A stretch of DNA of 43,724 nt from Bradyrhizobium sp. (GTDB lineage Bacteria > Pseudomonadota > Alphaproteobacteria > Rhizobiales > Xanthobacteraceae): assembly GCF_030646015.1 (NCBI RefSeq), contig NZ_JAUSLT010000005.1:1-43724 (forward strand), given 5' to 3'. Position numbers and translations under genes: made by a program. This document shows positions 16,018 through 24,830 of the stretch, one piece after another (position 1 is the first letter of the stretch; each line of letters opens with the position of its first letter). The notes beneath the pieces were generated by a model. That model saw only the letters and a list, made by a program, of their open reading frames with translations. It ran no database searches and was not told the DNA's origin.

Positions 16018-17694
16018 GTGACGAACCCCCAGCCCATGCAAGGCAGTGCAACGCCTGCCAGGATTGCCTCGCGGCAATGGCTCGTGGTTGCCGCCCTGAT
16101 CGCGGCGCTGACGGCCATGCGGTTGATCTATGCGGGCGTGATCGATCTGCGCACCGACGAGGCCTATTACTGGACCTGGTCGAAGGAGAGCGCGCTGTCC
16201 TTCCTCGATCATCCGCCGATGATCGCCTGGTTCATCCGGTTCGGTACCGCAATCTTCGGCGACACCAATCTGGGCGTCCGGTTCGCCGGCATCGTGGCGA
16301 TGCTGGTCACGCAGCTGTTGCTCGCCGATATCGTGCGGCGCGTGACGCATGACGCGCGGGCGGTCGTGATCGCCGTGCTGATGCCGGAGGCCGCGCTGTA
16401 CTACGGGCTGCTGATGGCAAAGGTCTCGCCCGACGTGGCGCTGATCCCGTTTGCGGTCGCGATGGTGTGGGCGCTGGTGCGGCTTCACGAGAGCAACGAC
16501 GCGCGCTGGTGGCTGGCCGCCGGCGCCTTCGCCGGACTGGCGCTGCTGTCGAAATTCACCGCGATCATGCTGCTTCCCGCGGTCGCGGCCTTCATGCTGG
16601 TGCCGAAGTGGCGCGGCCGCTGGCTGGCCAGTCCGTATCCCTGGGCAGCCGCGCTGATTGCGATCGTCGTGTTCCTGCCGGTTCTGATCTGGAATTCGCA
16701 GCACGACTGGGCGTCGTTCCGGTTCCAGCTGGTGCGCGCCACCGCGACCCACGAATTGTCGTTTCGTACCGTCGGAGACTATATCGGGCTGCAGTTCGGG
16801 CTGGTCGGTTTCATCCTGCTGCCGGTGGTGTTGTCGGGCGTGGCTCTGACGGCGTGGCGAGGCTACCGCCGCGGTGACGCGGTGGCCATTCTGCTGTCGA
16901 CCGCCGTGATCGTCCCCTTCGGCTATTTCTTCTTGAAATCGCTGTCCTTGAGGGTCGGCGATACCTGGCCGATGTTCATCTGGCCGGCCGGATTTGCCGC
17001 CACGGCCATCAACATCTCGATGCTGTCGCGCGAAGGGTGGCCGGCATGGATCGTGCAATCCACGATCCGCTGGGCCAGGATAGCGATCGCTTCCGGGATC
17101 GTCTTCGTCGTTGCGGTCTTTCTCTATTACGTCGTCGCTCCCTGGAATTTTATCGGCCGGGCCGATCCGATCGGCGGCGAGGCCGGCTATCAGCAGGTGG
17201 TGGCGCGGGCGGAGGCCCAGCTGCAACAGACCGGCGCCACCTGGATCGCCACCACGGACTATCGCACCTACGCCATGCTGCGCTGGTTCTTCGGCGATCG
17301 CGTGCCGGTCATCCAGATCAACGAGCGCGGCAGGTTCGAAGGTTTTCGCGATCCCGGCATGGATGCGATCCGGGGCCGCACCGGCCTCTATGTCGGGCGC
17401 GAGCCCGACCATATCAGCCCGGTATGGAGGTCGACGACCGCGATCAGGCAGCCGCTCGAACGGGTCGAGCGCAGCTGGCGCGGAATTGTGATGGATACCT
17501 ATGCGCTGGAAAAACTGACCGGCTGGACACCGGAGCTTTCGCCGGAGAAGGATTCGCCGCTCTATCGCCCGCGCACGCTGGCGCTTATCCCTCCCCCCGC
17601 GCAGCGGTGGGGAGGGTGGCACATCGTGAGCGCAGCGAACGATGTGACGGGTGGGGGGTGCTTCAGCGCGTTCAACTCGCAGATGGTTTGCTGA
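16018..17694 (+). CDS. GT39-family membrane glycosyltransferase (PMT/ArnT-like)
   Basis: A 558-residue multi-pass protein. The signature RTDEAYYWTWSKESALSF near residues 43-60 contains the Asp-Glu of the GT39 family, and LDHPPMIAWFIRFG follows. About ten hydrophobic helices fill residues 22-385, then a soluble C-terminal part. Such enzymes transfer a sugar from a polyprenyl-phosphate donor to an outer-leaflet acceptor; acceptor and donor are unknown. The start is a GTG preceded by GGGGAGA. From residue 523 on, the frame runs through a family B repeat (17584 onward), so about 36 C-terminal residues are repeat-encoded and probably not functional. It is convergent with the YcjF-like gene. Confidence 0.85.
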   Translation: MTNPQPMQGSATPARIASRQWLVVAALIAALTAMRLIYAGVIDLRTDEAYYWTWSKESALSFLDHPPMIAWFIRFGTAIFGDTNLGVRFAGIVAMLVTQLLLADIVRRVTHDARAVVIAVLMPEAALYYGLLMAKVSPDVALIPFAVAMVWALVRLHESNDARWWLAAGAFAGLALLSKFTAIMLLPAVAAFMLVPKWRGRWLASPYPWAAALIAIVVFLPVLIWNSQHDWASFRFQLVRATATHELSFRTVGDYIGLQFGLVGFILLPVVLSGVALTAWRGYRRGDAVAILLSTAVIVPFGYFFLKSLSLRVGDTWPMFIWPAGFAATAINISMLSREGWPAWIVQSTIRWARIAIASGIVFVVAVFLYYVVAPWNFIGRADPIGGEAGYQQVVARAEAQLQQTGATWIATTDYRTYAMLRWFFGDRVPVIQINERGRFEGFRDPGMDAIRGRTGLYVGREPDHISPVWRSTTAIRQPLERVERSWRGIVMDTYALEKLTGWTPELSPEKDSPLYRPRTLALIPPPAQRWGGWHIVSAANDVTGGGCFSAFNSQMVC

Positions 17695-17763
17695 GGCAGC
17701 CCCCCACCCGACCGGCCTTCGGCCGGCCACCCTCCCCACCGCAAGCGCGGGGGGAGGGATAAG
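17584..17763. repeat. Family B palindromic element at convergent gene ends
   Basis: Outer arms CTTATCCCTCCCCCCGCG (17584-17601) and the exact complement at 17746-17763 form an 18-bp inverted repeat. Internal pairs include GGTGGGGAGGGTGGC near 17606 against GCCACCCTCCCCACC near 17726, and ACGGGTGGGGGG against CCCCCCACCCG. It fills most of the gap between the two convergent genes and overlaps the 3' end of the glycosyltransferase. Confidence 0.85.
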
Positions 17764-17793
17764 AGCTGGCCGACATCCATTGTCAAAACGCAG

Positions 17794-18825
17794 TTACTCC
17801 TCGCCGTCGCGCTTGCGCAGCAGGTCCTTGGCGAGGTCAGCGAGTGCTGGGCGCGGCAGGGCGTTGAACGGCAATGGGCGGGTGAGGTCGATTGCGGCAA
17901 GCCCGAGCCGCGCGGTGAGCAGCCCGTTCAGGACGCCTTCGCCGAGCCGCTGCGACAGCTTTGCTGCGATGCCATGGCCGAGCACCTGCTGGATCAGGCT
18001 GTCGCCCACCGCCATGCCGCCTGTGATGGCGAGATGGGCGATGACTTGGCGCATCAGCCTGAACATGCCGAGCGCGCCCGGCCGCGCGCCGTAGAGCCGC
18101 GCCAGCTGCCGGATCAGCCGCAGCGCCGCCACGAACACGAACAACACGTCGATCACGGCGCGCGGGCTGACGGCGGTAACGACGGAGACGCGCTGCGCCG
18201 CCTGCGAGACCAGCCGGCGCGCCTCCTGATCGAGCGGCGTCATCAATTCGCGCTCGGCGAGGCGAACCATGTCGGCGCCGTCGATGATGTCGTCGGCATG
18301 GCCCTGCAATGCGGCGCGCGCCCGCGCCAGATGCGGGTTCTGGTGCGCGAGGCCGAGCAGATCCTGCACGACGGCGCGGCTCTCGGTGCGATCGTCGCTG
18401 GCGAGTACGGCGCTGGCGCGCAGGTGCAGTTTTTCGATGGTCGCAAGGCGTGCCAGACCCAGCGCCTCGCGGGTGACAATGACAACGAGTGCCAGCGCAG
18501 CGACGGCCGCAAAAGCCAATCCAATATAGCCAAAACTCTCGCTGCGCGCGAACAGGTCCTCGATCAGGCGGGTGACGCCAAGGCCGAGGCCGAGCGTGAC
18601 CAACCCACCCAGCGCGCTCCAGAACATCGTGCCCCAGCGGAAGCCGCGTTGTACGGGGATGAGCGGCGCCTCGACCAGGACCGGCAGCAGGGCGGCATCG
18701 GCTTCAGGCCTGACGTGAATCGTGCCCTTCGACGGGCGGCTGGAATCATCCGGATCCATCACGATGACGCCGGGGTCGTCGAGCTTGAAGGTCGCCGGCC
18801 GCCGGTGAGGAGGGCGCTCGCTCAT
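17794..18825 (-). CDS. YcjF/TIGR01620-family membrane protein
   Basis: A 343-residue protein. The N-terminus is hydrophilic (MSERPPHRRPATFKLDDPGV). Two hydrophobic segments follow at about 75-120, then a helical DUF697-like domain with further hydrophobic patches (AVIDVLFVFVAALRLI, then MRQVIAHLAITGGMAVG). Homologues in enterobacteria (YcjF) pair with the GTPase-like YcjX. Here the start ATG overlaps the YcjX-like stop by 4 bases, so they form an operon in the order ycjX-ycjF. Role unknown, linked in other bacteria to envelope stress. The stop lies 31 bases beyond a repeat element. Confidence 0.85.
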   Translation of the reverse strand: MSERPPHRRPATFKLDDPGVIVMDPDDSSRPSKGTIHVRPEADAALLPVLVEAPLIPVQRGFRWGTMFWSALGGLVTLGLGLGVTRLIEDLFARSESFGYIGLAFAAVAALALVVIVTREALGLARLATIEKLHLRASAVLASDDRTESRAVVQDLLGLAHQNPHLARARAALQGHADDIIDGADMVRLAERELMTPLDQEARRLVSQAAQRVSVVTAVSPRAVIDVLFVFVAALRLIRQLARLYGARPGALGMFRLMRQVIAHLAITGGMAVGDSLIQQVLGHGIAAKLSQRLGEGVLNGLLTARLGLAAIDLTRPLPFNALPRPALADLAKDLLRKRDGEE

Positions 18826-20291
18826 TGCAGTCTGTCTCCGATCAGGAACTGGAGGGCGCGGTCAAGGCGGATATGAGGCAGCGCGGGCGCGTCGCTGCCG
18901 TCGCGTTCGAGCAAGGGCGGGCGGAAGCGCAGGAAGCGGAAATCGCTCTTCTCGGCCGAGGCGCTGGAGAGGCCGCGAAACGCGGCGTCGCCGTTGAACA
19001 GGTCTTCCGGATCGGCCGGCAGGTCGCCCGGAAAGGTCGCGACCTCGGTGTTGCCGTCGAAGGCCTCGCCATTCGCCATCTCGCCGGCGGCGGGCGTCCC
19101 CAGGATCGAGGGCAGCTTGTCGCGGCCGCGTGCGACCTGCGCCTCGCGGGTGGCGCGGACCGCGGCCAGTGCGACGACGTCGATCATGGCGCCGGTGTCC
19201 TCGGCCCGTGCGGCCGCCCTGCCGACGATACGCCGCAGCACGGCCTCGAGCCGATCATGGCTGGAATGATGCAGATGATCGGCCTTGGTCGCTGCAAACA
19301 GGATGCGGTCGATCCGCGGCCGGAACAGGGTGCTCAGGAACGTGCTGCGCCCGATCCTGAAGCAATCCAGGATTCCCGCCAGTGCCGCTTCGAGGTCGAC
19401 CAGCGCTTCCGGCCCGGCATTGAATGCCGAGAACGCATCGACCAGCACGATCTGGCGATCGAGCCGCGAGAAGTGATCGCGGAAGAACGGGCGGACCACC
19501 ACGTCCTTGTAGGCCTCGTAGCGCCGCACCATCATCGCCCACAGTGAACCCTCGGGCGCCGCGCCGTCGATCGGCACGTCGAGCGGTGCAAAGGTCAGCG
19601 CCGGGGTGTCAGCGAGATTGCCGGGCATCAGGAAGCGGCCGGGCGGCAGCAGGCTCATGGCAAAACGTTCGTCGCGGCAGGCGCGCAGATAATCGGTAAA
19701 CAGCCTGGCTGCCGTCAGCGCCGCCTGTTCGTCAGCCCGCGCTTCCGCAACCAACGCGCCGAGATGGGCGTGCCATGGCGCCGCGAGCGTGGCGCGCAGC
19801 GGCTCCCGGGACAGCGCGAGGCTTTCCGCCGACCATTGCTCGAAACTCTTGCCGAGCAGCGGCAGGTCGAGCAGCCATTCGCCGGGATAGTCGACGATAT
19901 CCAGCGTCAGGGTACGGTCCGCGCCGTTCTGGCGCTGGTAGTCGATCACCAGCCTGAGTTCGCTGATATCGACCGTCGAATTCGGCCAGTGCCGCTGCTC
20001 GACCAGGGTTCGGACATGATTTTCATAGGCAAAGCGCGGCACCGCATCGTCGGGCTGCGGCTCCAGCCTGGCGCGGGCGATCCGCCCGGTGGCGAACGGC
20101 TCGAAGATCGGAAAGCGGCCGCCGCGGGTGAGGCCGTGAATCAGCGCCGTGATGAACACCGTCTTGCCGGCGCGCGACAGCCCGGTGACCCCAAGCCGGA
20201 CCGTCGGATTGAAAAACTGGTCGCCATAGTCCTTCAGGGCCCGCGCCGACAGCCGCGCTTCCTCGACGATATCTTGAAAACTGGGGGCCAT
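18822..20291 (-). CDS. YcjX-family (DUF463) P-loop NTPase
   Basis: A 489-residue protein with a Walker A loop GLSRAGKT at residues 37-44 and a downstream DIVDYPGEWLLDLPL, the DUF463 Walker B-like segment. The region IDRILFAATKADHLHHSS has the TKAD nucleotide-specificity motif. This family is a stress-linked GTPase-like protein whose function is unresolved; it pairs with YcjF encoded immediately downstream (4-base overlap). Length (about 490) is normal. No signal peptide or membrane helix, so it is cytosolic or peripheral to the membrane through YcjF. Confidence 0.9.
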   Translation of the reverse strand: MAPSFQDIVEEARLSARALKDYGDQFFNPTVRLGVTGLSRAGKTVFITALIHGLTRGGRFPIFEPFATGRIARARLEPQPDDAVPRFAYENHVRTLVEQRHWPNSTVDISELRLVIDYQRQNGADRTLTLDIVDYPGEWLLDLPLLGKSFEQWSAESLALSREPLRATLAAPWHAHLGALVAEARADEQAALTAARLFTDYLRACRDERFAMSLLPPGRFLMPGNLADTPALTFAPLDVPIDGAAPEGSLWAMMVRRYEAYKDVVVRPFFRDHFSRLDRQIVLVDAFSAFNAGPEALVDLEAALAGILDCFRIGRSTFLSTLFRPRIDRILFAATKADHLHHSSHDRLEAVLRRIVGRAAARAEDTGAMIDVVALAAVRATREAQVARGRDKLPSILGTPAAGEMANGEAFDGNTEVATFPGDLPADPEDLFNGDAAFRGLSSASAEKSDFRFLRFRPPLLERDGSDAPALPHIRLDRALQFLIGDRLQ

Positions 20292-20471
20292 GCGGGAGGG
20301 GACAACTCGGTTTGGCGGGGATAATTCGCGGGAAAGCTATCCGAAAAGTGGCGATTGGCGGGGCAAAATCAAGTTTCATACTAAAGACGCGATCCGGGTG
20401 GAGAAGCCCGGTTCGTTGACCTCCCCGGAGGTATGTCTTAACGCTTCGCTAGCACAGCCTGCCGGGCCGCC

Positions 20472-21164
20472 ATGACCATCTTCAGACTGAAACAACTCGC
20501 CTCGACCTCCGTCCATGCGGCCGGCGCCATGCTCTGGAACTACGACCGGGCCGAACTGATCGCCGACGGCGTGGTGCACGGCATCGGCGTGTTCTGCGGC
20601 CTGGTCGCGGCCATCGTGCTGATCGTGCTGGCGGCCATTTACGCGACCGGCATCGAAGTGGCTGCCGTTTCGGTTTATGCCGCGGGCCTGCTGGCCATGC
20701 TGGTGCTGTCGGCGACCTACAATCTGTGGCCGGTCTCGCGCGCCAAATGGGTGCTGCGCCGCTTCGATCATTCGGCGATCTATCTGCTGATCGCGGCGAC
20801 CTACACGCCGATCTTCCTGCAGTTGAAGGACAACGTCTTCGCCATCGCGCTGTTGATCGGCGTCTGGTGCGTGGCGATTGCCGGGATCGTGATCAAGCTG
20901 GTGCTGCCGGGCCGCTTCGACCGGCTGTCGGTCGGCCTTTACCTCGCGATGGGCTGGAGTGGCTTCATGGTCTGGGACACCGTGGTGGCGTCGCTGCCGA
21001 CGATGGCCCTGTGGTTTATCGCGCTCGGCGGCTTGCTCTACAGTTTCGGCGTGATCTTTCATGCGTGGCAACGGTTGCGTTTCCAGAACGCGATCTGGCA
21101 TGGCTTCGTGCTGTCGGGCGCCGCCTGCCATTACACCGCCGTGCTCGATCTAGTCTTGACCTGA
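20472..21164 (+). CDS. Hemolysin III / PAQR-family membrane protein
   Basis: A 230-residue protein with about seven membrane helices. The family landmarks are ELIADGVVHGIGV near residue 30-45, FDHSAIYLLIAATYTPIF near 95-113, and WHGFVLSGAACHYTAVL at the C-terminus, where the conserved His residues and Asp/Ser bind a metal (usually zinc) in PAQR proteins. Bacterial members (YqfA, HlyIII) are suspected hydrolases or affect membrane composition; cytolysis is not established here. It is followed by the SDR gene on the same strand after a 28-bp gap, so they may share a transcript. Confidence 0.88.
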   Translation: MTIFRLKQLASTSVHAAGAMLWNYDRAELIADGVVHGIGVFCGLVAAIVLIVLAAIYATGIEVAAVSVYAAGLLAMLVLSATYNLWPVSRAKWVLRRFDHSAIYLLIAATYTPIFLQLKDNVFAIALLIGVWCVAIAGIVIKLVLPGRFDRLSVGLYLAMGWSGFMVWDTVVASLPTMALWFIALGGLLYSFGVIFHAWQRLRFQNAIWHGFVLSGAACHYTAVLDLVLT

Positions 21165-21192
21165 ATTTTTGACAAACAATCGGAGCGTGGCG

Positions 21193-21990
21193 ATGCAGGT
21201 GGCGGGTAAAGTCGTGGTTGTCACCGGAGGCGCCAACGGCATCGGCCGGGCGCTGTGTGAAGCCTTCCATCGCGCCGGTGCGGCCAAGGTCGTGGTCGCC
21301 GATCTCGATCTGGCCAATGCGGAGGCCGTCGCGGCCTCGGTCGGCGGCGCGGCGTTCAAATGCGATGTCGGGCAGGAGCAGGACATCCGCCACCTCATCG
21401 AGGAGACCGAGCAGAAGTTTGGGCCGATCGCGCTGTTCTGCTCCAACGCCGGCATCGGCGGCGGTTTTGACCCGATGTCGGTCAATGCCGGCGGCAGCTC
21501 GGACGAGCCGTGGGCGCGAAGCTGGGCCATTCACGTCATGGCGCATGTCTATGCGGCGCGGCACCTGATCCCGCGCATGAAGGCGCGCGGCGGCGGCTAT
21601 TTCCTCAATACGATTTCCGCCGCGGGGCTTTTGTCCCAGGTCGGCAGCCCGGCCTATTCCACGACCAAACATGCAGCCGTGGGCTTTGCCGAGAACCTCG
21701 CGATCTCGCACAAGGCCGACGGCATCAAGGTGTCGATCCTGTGCCCGCAGGGCGTCGATACCAACATGCTGCGCTCGATCCCGAAAGGCCCGCAATCCGG
21801 TGACGGCGATCTGACGCCGGAACAGGTCGCGCTGGACGTGCTGGCCGGCCTCGGGCAGGAAACCTTTGTGATTTTGCCGCACCCGCAGGTGCTGGGCTAC
21901 ATGCGCAAGAAGACCGAAAATTACGATCGCTGGATCGCGGGCATGGCGAAGATCCAGGCGAAGATGCGGGAAGCTTACGGGAAGTCGTAA
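21193..21990 (+). CDS. Short-chain dehydrogenase/reductase (SDR)
   Basis: A 265-residue classical SDR. The NAD(P) motif is TGGANGIGRAL (TGxxxGIG) near residue 10, followed by DLDL, where the Asp favours NAD. The NAG-type motif is CSNAGIGGG, and the catalytic Ser...Tyr-x-x-x-Lys reads ISAAGLL ... AYSTTKHA. Start: the ATG at 21193 with GGAG at 21182-21185, preferred over a longer TTG-initiated frame. It oxidises an alcohol or reduces a carbonyl; the substrate is unknown. Its 3' end faces the decarboxylase-like gene across a family A repeat. It may belong to the catabolic block next door (inference from position only). Confidence 0.9.
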   Translation: MQVAGKVVVVTGGANGIGRALCEAFHRAGAAKVVVADLDLANAEAVAASVGGAAFKCDVGQEQDIRHLIEETEQKFGPIALFCSNAGIGGGFDPMSVNAGGSSDEPWARSWAIHVMAHVYAARHLIPRMKARGGGYFLNTISAAGLLSQVGSPAYSTTKHAAVGFAENLAISHKADGIKVSILCPQGVDTNMLRSIPKGPQSGDGDLTPEQVALDVLAGLGQETFVILPHPQVLGYMRKKTENYDRWIAGMAKIQAKMREAYGKS

Positions 21991-22024
21991 CATCTCGCGG
22001 GCGAGAAGCCTGGCAATACTCTCA

Positions 22025-22153
22025 CAACGTCATTGCGAGCGCAGCGAAGCAATCCATAAAGCGGCAAAAAAGGAAGAGTGGATTGCTTCGTCGCATCCGC
22101 CTTCGCCCGAAGGCGGGCTTCGGCGGACAAAAGCGCTCCACGCAATGACGTTG
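22025..22153. repeat. Family A palindromic element, copy 1
   Basis: Outer arms CAACGTCATTGCG (22025-22037) and its exact complement at 22141-22153. Inner pair: AAGCAATCC (near 22048) against GGATTGCTT (22080). Between them lies a CGCCTTCGCCCGAAGGCG hairpin. The 72 bases 22080-22151 match the reverse complement of 23851-23922 with only two differences. It fills the gap between the convergent SDR and decarboxylase genes. Confidence 0.88.
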
Positions 22154-22185
22154 TTAGATCGTCACGTTGATGCGATGCACCTTCG

Positions 22186-23811
22186 TCAGTTCTTCTTCGC
22201 ATAAAGCAGCGGCACCGCCGAATCCACCATCACCTCGATCAGGCTGACGCCATCATGCGCGAGACCGCGCTGCAGCGCCGGCGCCAGGGCGGCCGATGTG
22301 CTGACCCGTATTGCGTCGCAACCCATGCCCTCAGCGATCTTCACAAAGTCGATGCCGGGCAGATCGAGGCCGGGCACGTTGCGCACCTGCATCACCTGGC
22401 TGAACGAGCGCATCGCGCCGTAGCCCAGATTATTGATGACCACGACGGTCAGCGGCAGCTTGCGTTGTGCCGCTGTCCACAGCGCCTGGATCGAATACAT
22501 CGCCGAGCCGTCGCCGATCAGGCAGACGGTTCTCACACCGGGACGGGCGAGCGCCATGCCGACGGCGGCGGGCAGGCCAAAGCCAAGACCGCCGCTCGCC
22601 ATGGTGCAAAAACTGTCCTGGCCGCGCATCGGCATGAATTTCTGCATCGCCGGACGGTGTGACGGGGCTTCCTCCACCAGCACGGCGTCATCGGGCATCG
22701 CCGACGACAGCGCGTGCAGCAGGTATTCGACCGGTATCGGATCGCCCGCGCTCGGCGCCGGCGGTAACACGCGGCCCGCCGGAATCGCACGCTTTGTCTC
22801 GGGCAGCAATTCGAGCAGCATCGCCAGCGCCGGCCTCATGGTCGCGACGATGCTGGTGCCGAAGGGCGTTACCGCCGCCGCATCGGAATCGTCGGTGATC
22901 TGGAAGATCGTGGTAGCGCCGTCGAAGATCGAGGCATGGCCTTCGACATGGAAGGTAAAGACCGGCGCGCCGATCACGAGCACCAGATCATGATCGCGCA
23001 GCGCGTCGGACAACTGGCCCGGCGACGCATGCAGGAAGCCTGCGAGTTGCGGATGCCGCTCCGGGAAACTGCAGCGCGCCGAAAACGGACTGATCCAGAC
23101 CGATGCCCTGGTCTTTTCCGCGACGCGCACCATCAGGTCGACGGCTTCGGCGCGGTCGACGCCGGGACCGACGACGAGGGCAGGGCGCTTGCTGGCGGAG
23201 AGCGCCGCGGCAAGTGCCTGCATCGCGTTGACGTCGGGACCGAGTTCGCGGCTGACGCTGCGGGCCTCAATGGGCTGGGTTGGATGGGTCCAGTCGTCGA
23301 TCGGCACCGAGACGAAGGTGGGACCACAGGGCGGCTGCATCGCCACGTAATAGGCGCGCGCGATCGCGGCGGGGACGTCTTCGGCCCGCGCCGGCTCGAC
23401 CGAATATTTGACATAGGGACGCGGAAATTCGGAGGCGCGCTCGGCATAGAGAAATGGTTGCAGCGGCAGGATGCTGCGCGCCTGCTGCCCGGCGGTGATC
23501 ACCAGCGGGGTCTGGTTGCGATGGGCGGTGAAGATGTTGCCGAGCGCATGCCCGACCCCGGCGCCAGAATGCAGATTGACAAAACCGGCATTGCGGGTGG
23601 CCTGCGCGTAGCCGTCGGCCATGCCGATCACGGATGCTTCCTGCAAGCCCAGCACGTAGTCGATATCGTCAGGCCAGTCCGCGAGAAACGGCAATTCGGT
23701 CGAGCCGGGATTGCCGAACACTTTTTTGATGCCGAAAGATCGCAATAGATCGAGCGTGGCGTGCTTGACGGTGACGGATGCCGATGTGGTTTTGGCTGGC
23801 TTGCGGGACAA
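22186..23811 (-). CDS. mdlC: Benzoylformate decarboxylase-like ThDP enzyme
   Basis: A 541-residue thiamine-diphosphate enzyme. The residues that define benzoylformate decarboxylase are all present: Ser37 in GNPGSTE, Glu58 in GLQEAS (ThDP activation), His81 in NLHSGAGVGHALG, and His288 in GAPVFTFHVEG. They correspond in order and spacing to Ser26, Glu47, His70 and His281 of the Pseudomonas enzyme. The ThDP/Mg motif is GDGSAMYSIQALW ending VVINN. Expected reaction: decarboxylation of a 2-oxo acid such as benzoylformate to an aldehyde; substrate range unproven. No mandelate racemase, dehydrogenase or aldehyde dehydrogenase is adjacent. It is bracketed by inverted family A repeats. Confidence 0.85.
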   Translation of the reverse strand: MSRKPAKTTSASVTVKHATLDLLRSFGIKKVFGNPGSTELPFLADWPDDIDYVLGLQEASVIGMADGYAQATRNAGFVNLHSGAGVGHALGNIFTAHRNQTPLVITAGQQARSILPLQPFLYAERASEFPRPYVKYSVEPARAEDVPAAIARAYYVAMQPPCGPTFVSVPIDDWTHPTQPIEARSVSRELGPDVNAMQALAAALSASKRPALVVGPGVDRAEAVDLMVRVAEKTRASVWISPFSARCSFPERHPQLAGFLHASPGQLSDALRDHDLVLVIGAPVFTFHVEGHASIFDGATTIFQITDDSDAAAVTPFGTSIVATMRPALAMLLELLPETKRAIPAGRVLPPAPSAGDPIPVEYLLHALSSAMPDDAVLVEEAPSHRPAMQKFMPMRGQDSFCTMASGGLGFGLPAAVGMALARPGVRTVCLIGDGSAMYSIQALWTAAQRKLPLTVVVINNLGYGAMRSFSQVMQVRNVPGLDLPGIDFVKIAEGMGCDAIRVSTSAALAPALQRGLAHDGVSLIEVMVDSAVPLLYAKKN

Positions 23812-23850
23812 TGTGGTGTCCTTAAATTAGGAATAACGCGAAATGCCTCA

Positions 23851-23972
23851 ACGTCATTGCGAGGAGCGCTCTTGTCCGCCGAAGCCCGCCTTCGGGCGAA
23901 GGCGGATGCGACGAAGCAATCCATACTTCCTATACCGATACATGGATTGCTTCGCTTCGCTCGCAATGACGT
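23851..23972. repeat. Family A palindromic element, copy 2 (inverted relative to copy 1)
   Basis: Outer arms ACGTCATTGCGAG (23851-23863) and CTCGCAATGACGT (23960-23972). Inner pair GAAGCAATCCAT (near 23913) against ATGGATTGCTTC (near 23942). The 72-base core 23851-23922 is the reverse complement of 22080-22151 with two differences, so copies 1 and 2 form a long inverted repeat around the decarboxylase gene. Confidence 0.88.
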
Positions 23973-23975
23973 GCT

Positions 23976-24830
23976 TCACCACGTCGCCGTCCCCTTCATG
24001 GTCGGCTGTCCCTGCGAATTCGCGGTCCACAATTCCATGCCGGCGCCGGTCTCGTTGGCGTTGACCGAGAACTCGCTGCCTTCGAACAGCGGCTGCACGC
24101 CGCGATAGCTGAATTTCTTTGGCGCGGTGCCGCCGTGAAGCTTTGCCGCGAGTTCGACGATGAAGGCCGCCTGCATCGGACCATGGAATACGAGGCCCGG
24201 ATAACCCTCGACCCTGGTGACGTAATCGCGGTCGTAGTGAATGCGGTGGCCGTTGAAAGTCAGCGCCGAATAGCGAAACAGCAGCACGGGATCGGCCATG
24301 TGGCTTTCGCGATGCTTTGCAACGGGCGGCGGCGGGGGCGCCTTGGCGGGCGCCGCCGGCTGCGTCGTCGACATGTCGCGATAGACGATGTCCTGCCGTT
24401 CGCGGATCGCGGTGCCGCGCGGCGTCGTGATCAGGTGCTCGACCGAGACGAAGCACAGCACGCCGGTGCTGCCGGTCTTCATCGTGACATCCGATATCCG
24501 CGAGGTCCGCTTGGCCTCGTCGCCAACGCGCAGCGGCTCGAAAAATTCCAGTTCGCCGCCGGCCCACATCCGGCGCGGCAACGGCACCGGCGGCAGGAAG
24601 CCGCCGCGAGTGGGATGACCGTCCGGGCCGAGTTCCGACATCGGAAACACCGGCTGCGCCAGGCACCAATGCACCGTCCATGGCGCGGCATCGCCGTTCC
24701 CGGGCTCGCCGATATCCTGGAACAGGGTGGCGCGCAGGCCCTTTACGAGTTGCGCGGTGACGATGTCGGAAGCCTCCGTGGTCTTTCCGATCCAGCCACG
24801 CAAATGATCGAGATCGAGTTTTTCCGTCAT
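23976..24830 (-). CDS. MaoC/HTD2-family acyl-CoA hydratase (FAS1-like dehydratase domain)
   Basis: A 284-residue double hot-dog protein. The N-terminal half (about 1-145) has the FAS1-like dehydratase pattern with RRMWAGGELEFFEPL. A Pro/Ala linker (PAKAPPPPPVA) follows, and the C-terminal half has LTFNGHRIHYDRDYV, a MaoC-like hydratase signature with catalytic His/Asp. Known relatives include mesaconyl-C4-CoA and itaconyl-CoA hydratases. The start ATG shares one base with the CoA-transferase stop (TGATG), so the two are translationally coupled. Likely step: adding water to an enoyl-CoA made by the acyl-CoA dehydrogenase upstream (inference). A longer frame starting GTG at 24833 is possible but unlikely. 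Confidence 0.85.
   Translation of the reverse strand: MTEKLDLDHLRGWIGKTTEASDIVTAQLVKGLRATLFQDIGEPGNGDAAPWTVHWCLAQPVFPMSELGPDGHPTRGGFLPPVPLPRRMWAGGELEFFEPLRVGDEAKRTSRISDVTMKTGSTGVLCFVSVEHLITTPRGTAIRERQDIVYRDMSTTQPAAPAKAPPPPPVAKHRESHMADPVLLFRYSALTFNGHRIHYDRDYVTRVEGYPGLVFHGPMQAAFIVELAAKLHGGTAPKKFSYRGVQPLFEGSEFSVNANETGAGMELWTANSQGQPTMKGTATW

Noticed and set aside
15634..17739. 701-codon minus-strand frame over the glycosyltransferase
   Set aside because: Low-complexity Arg/His/Gln-rich translation typical of an antisense shadow; the plus-strand protein has clear membrane helices and a GT39 signature.
22025..23972. Insertion sequence or composite transposon around the decarboxylase
   Set aside because: No transposase gene, no target duplication seen; kept only as an inverted-repeat observation.
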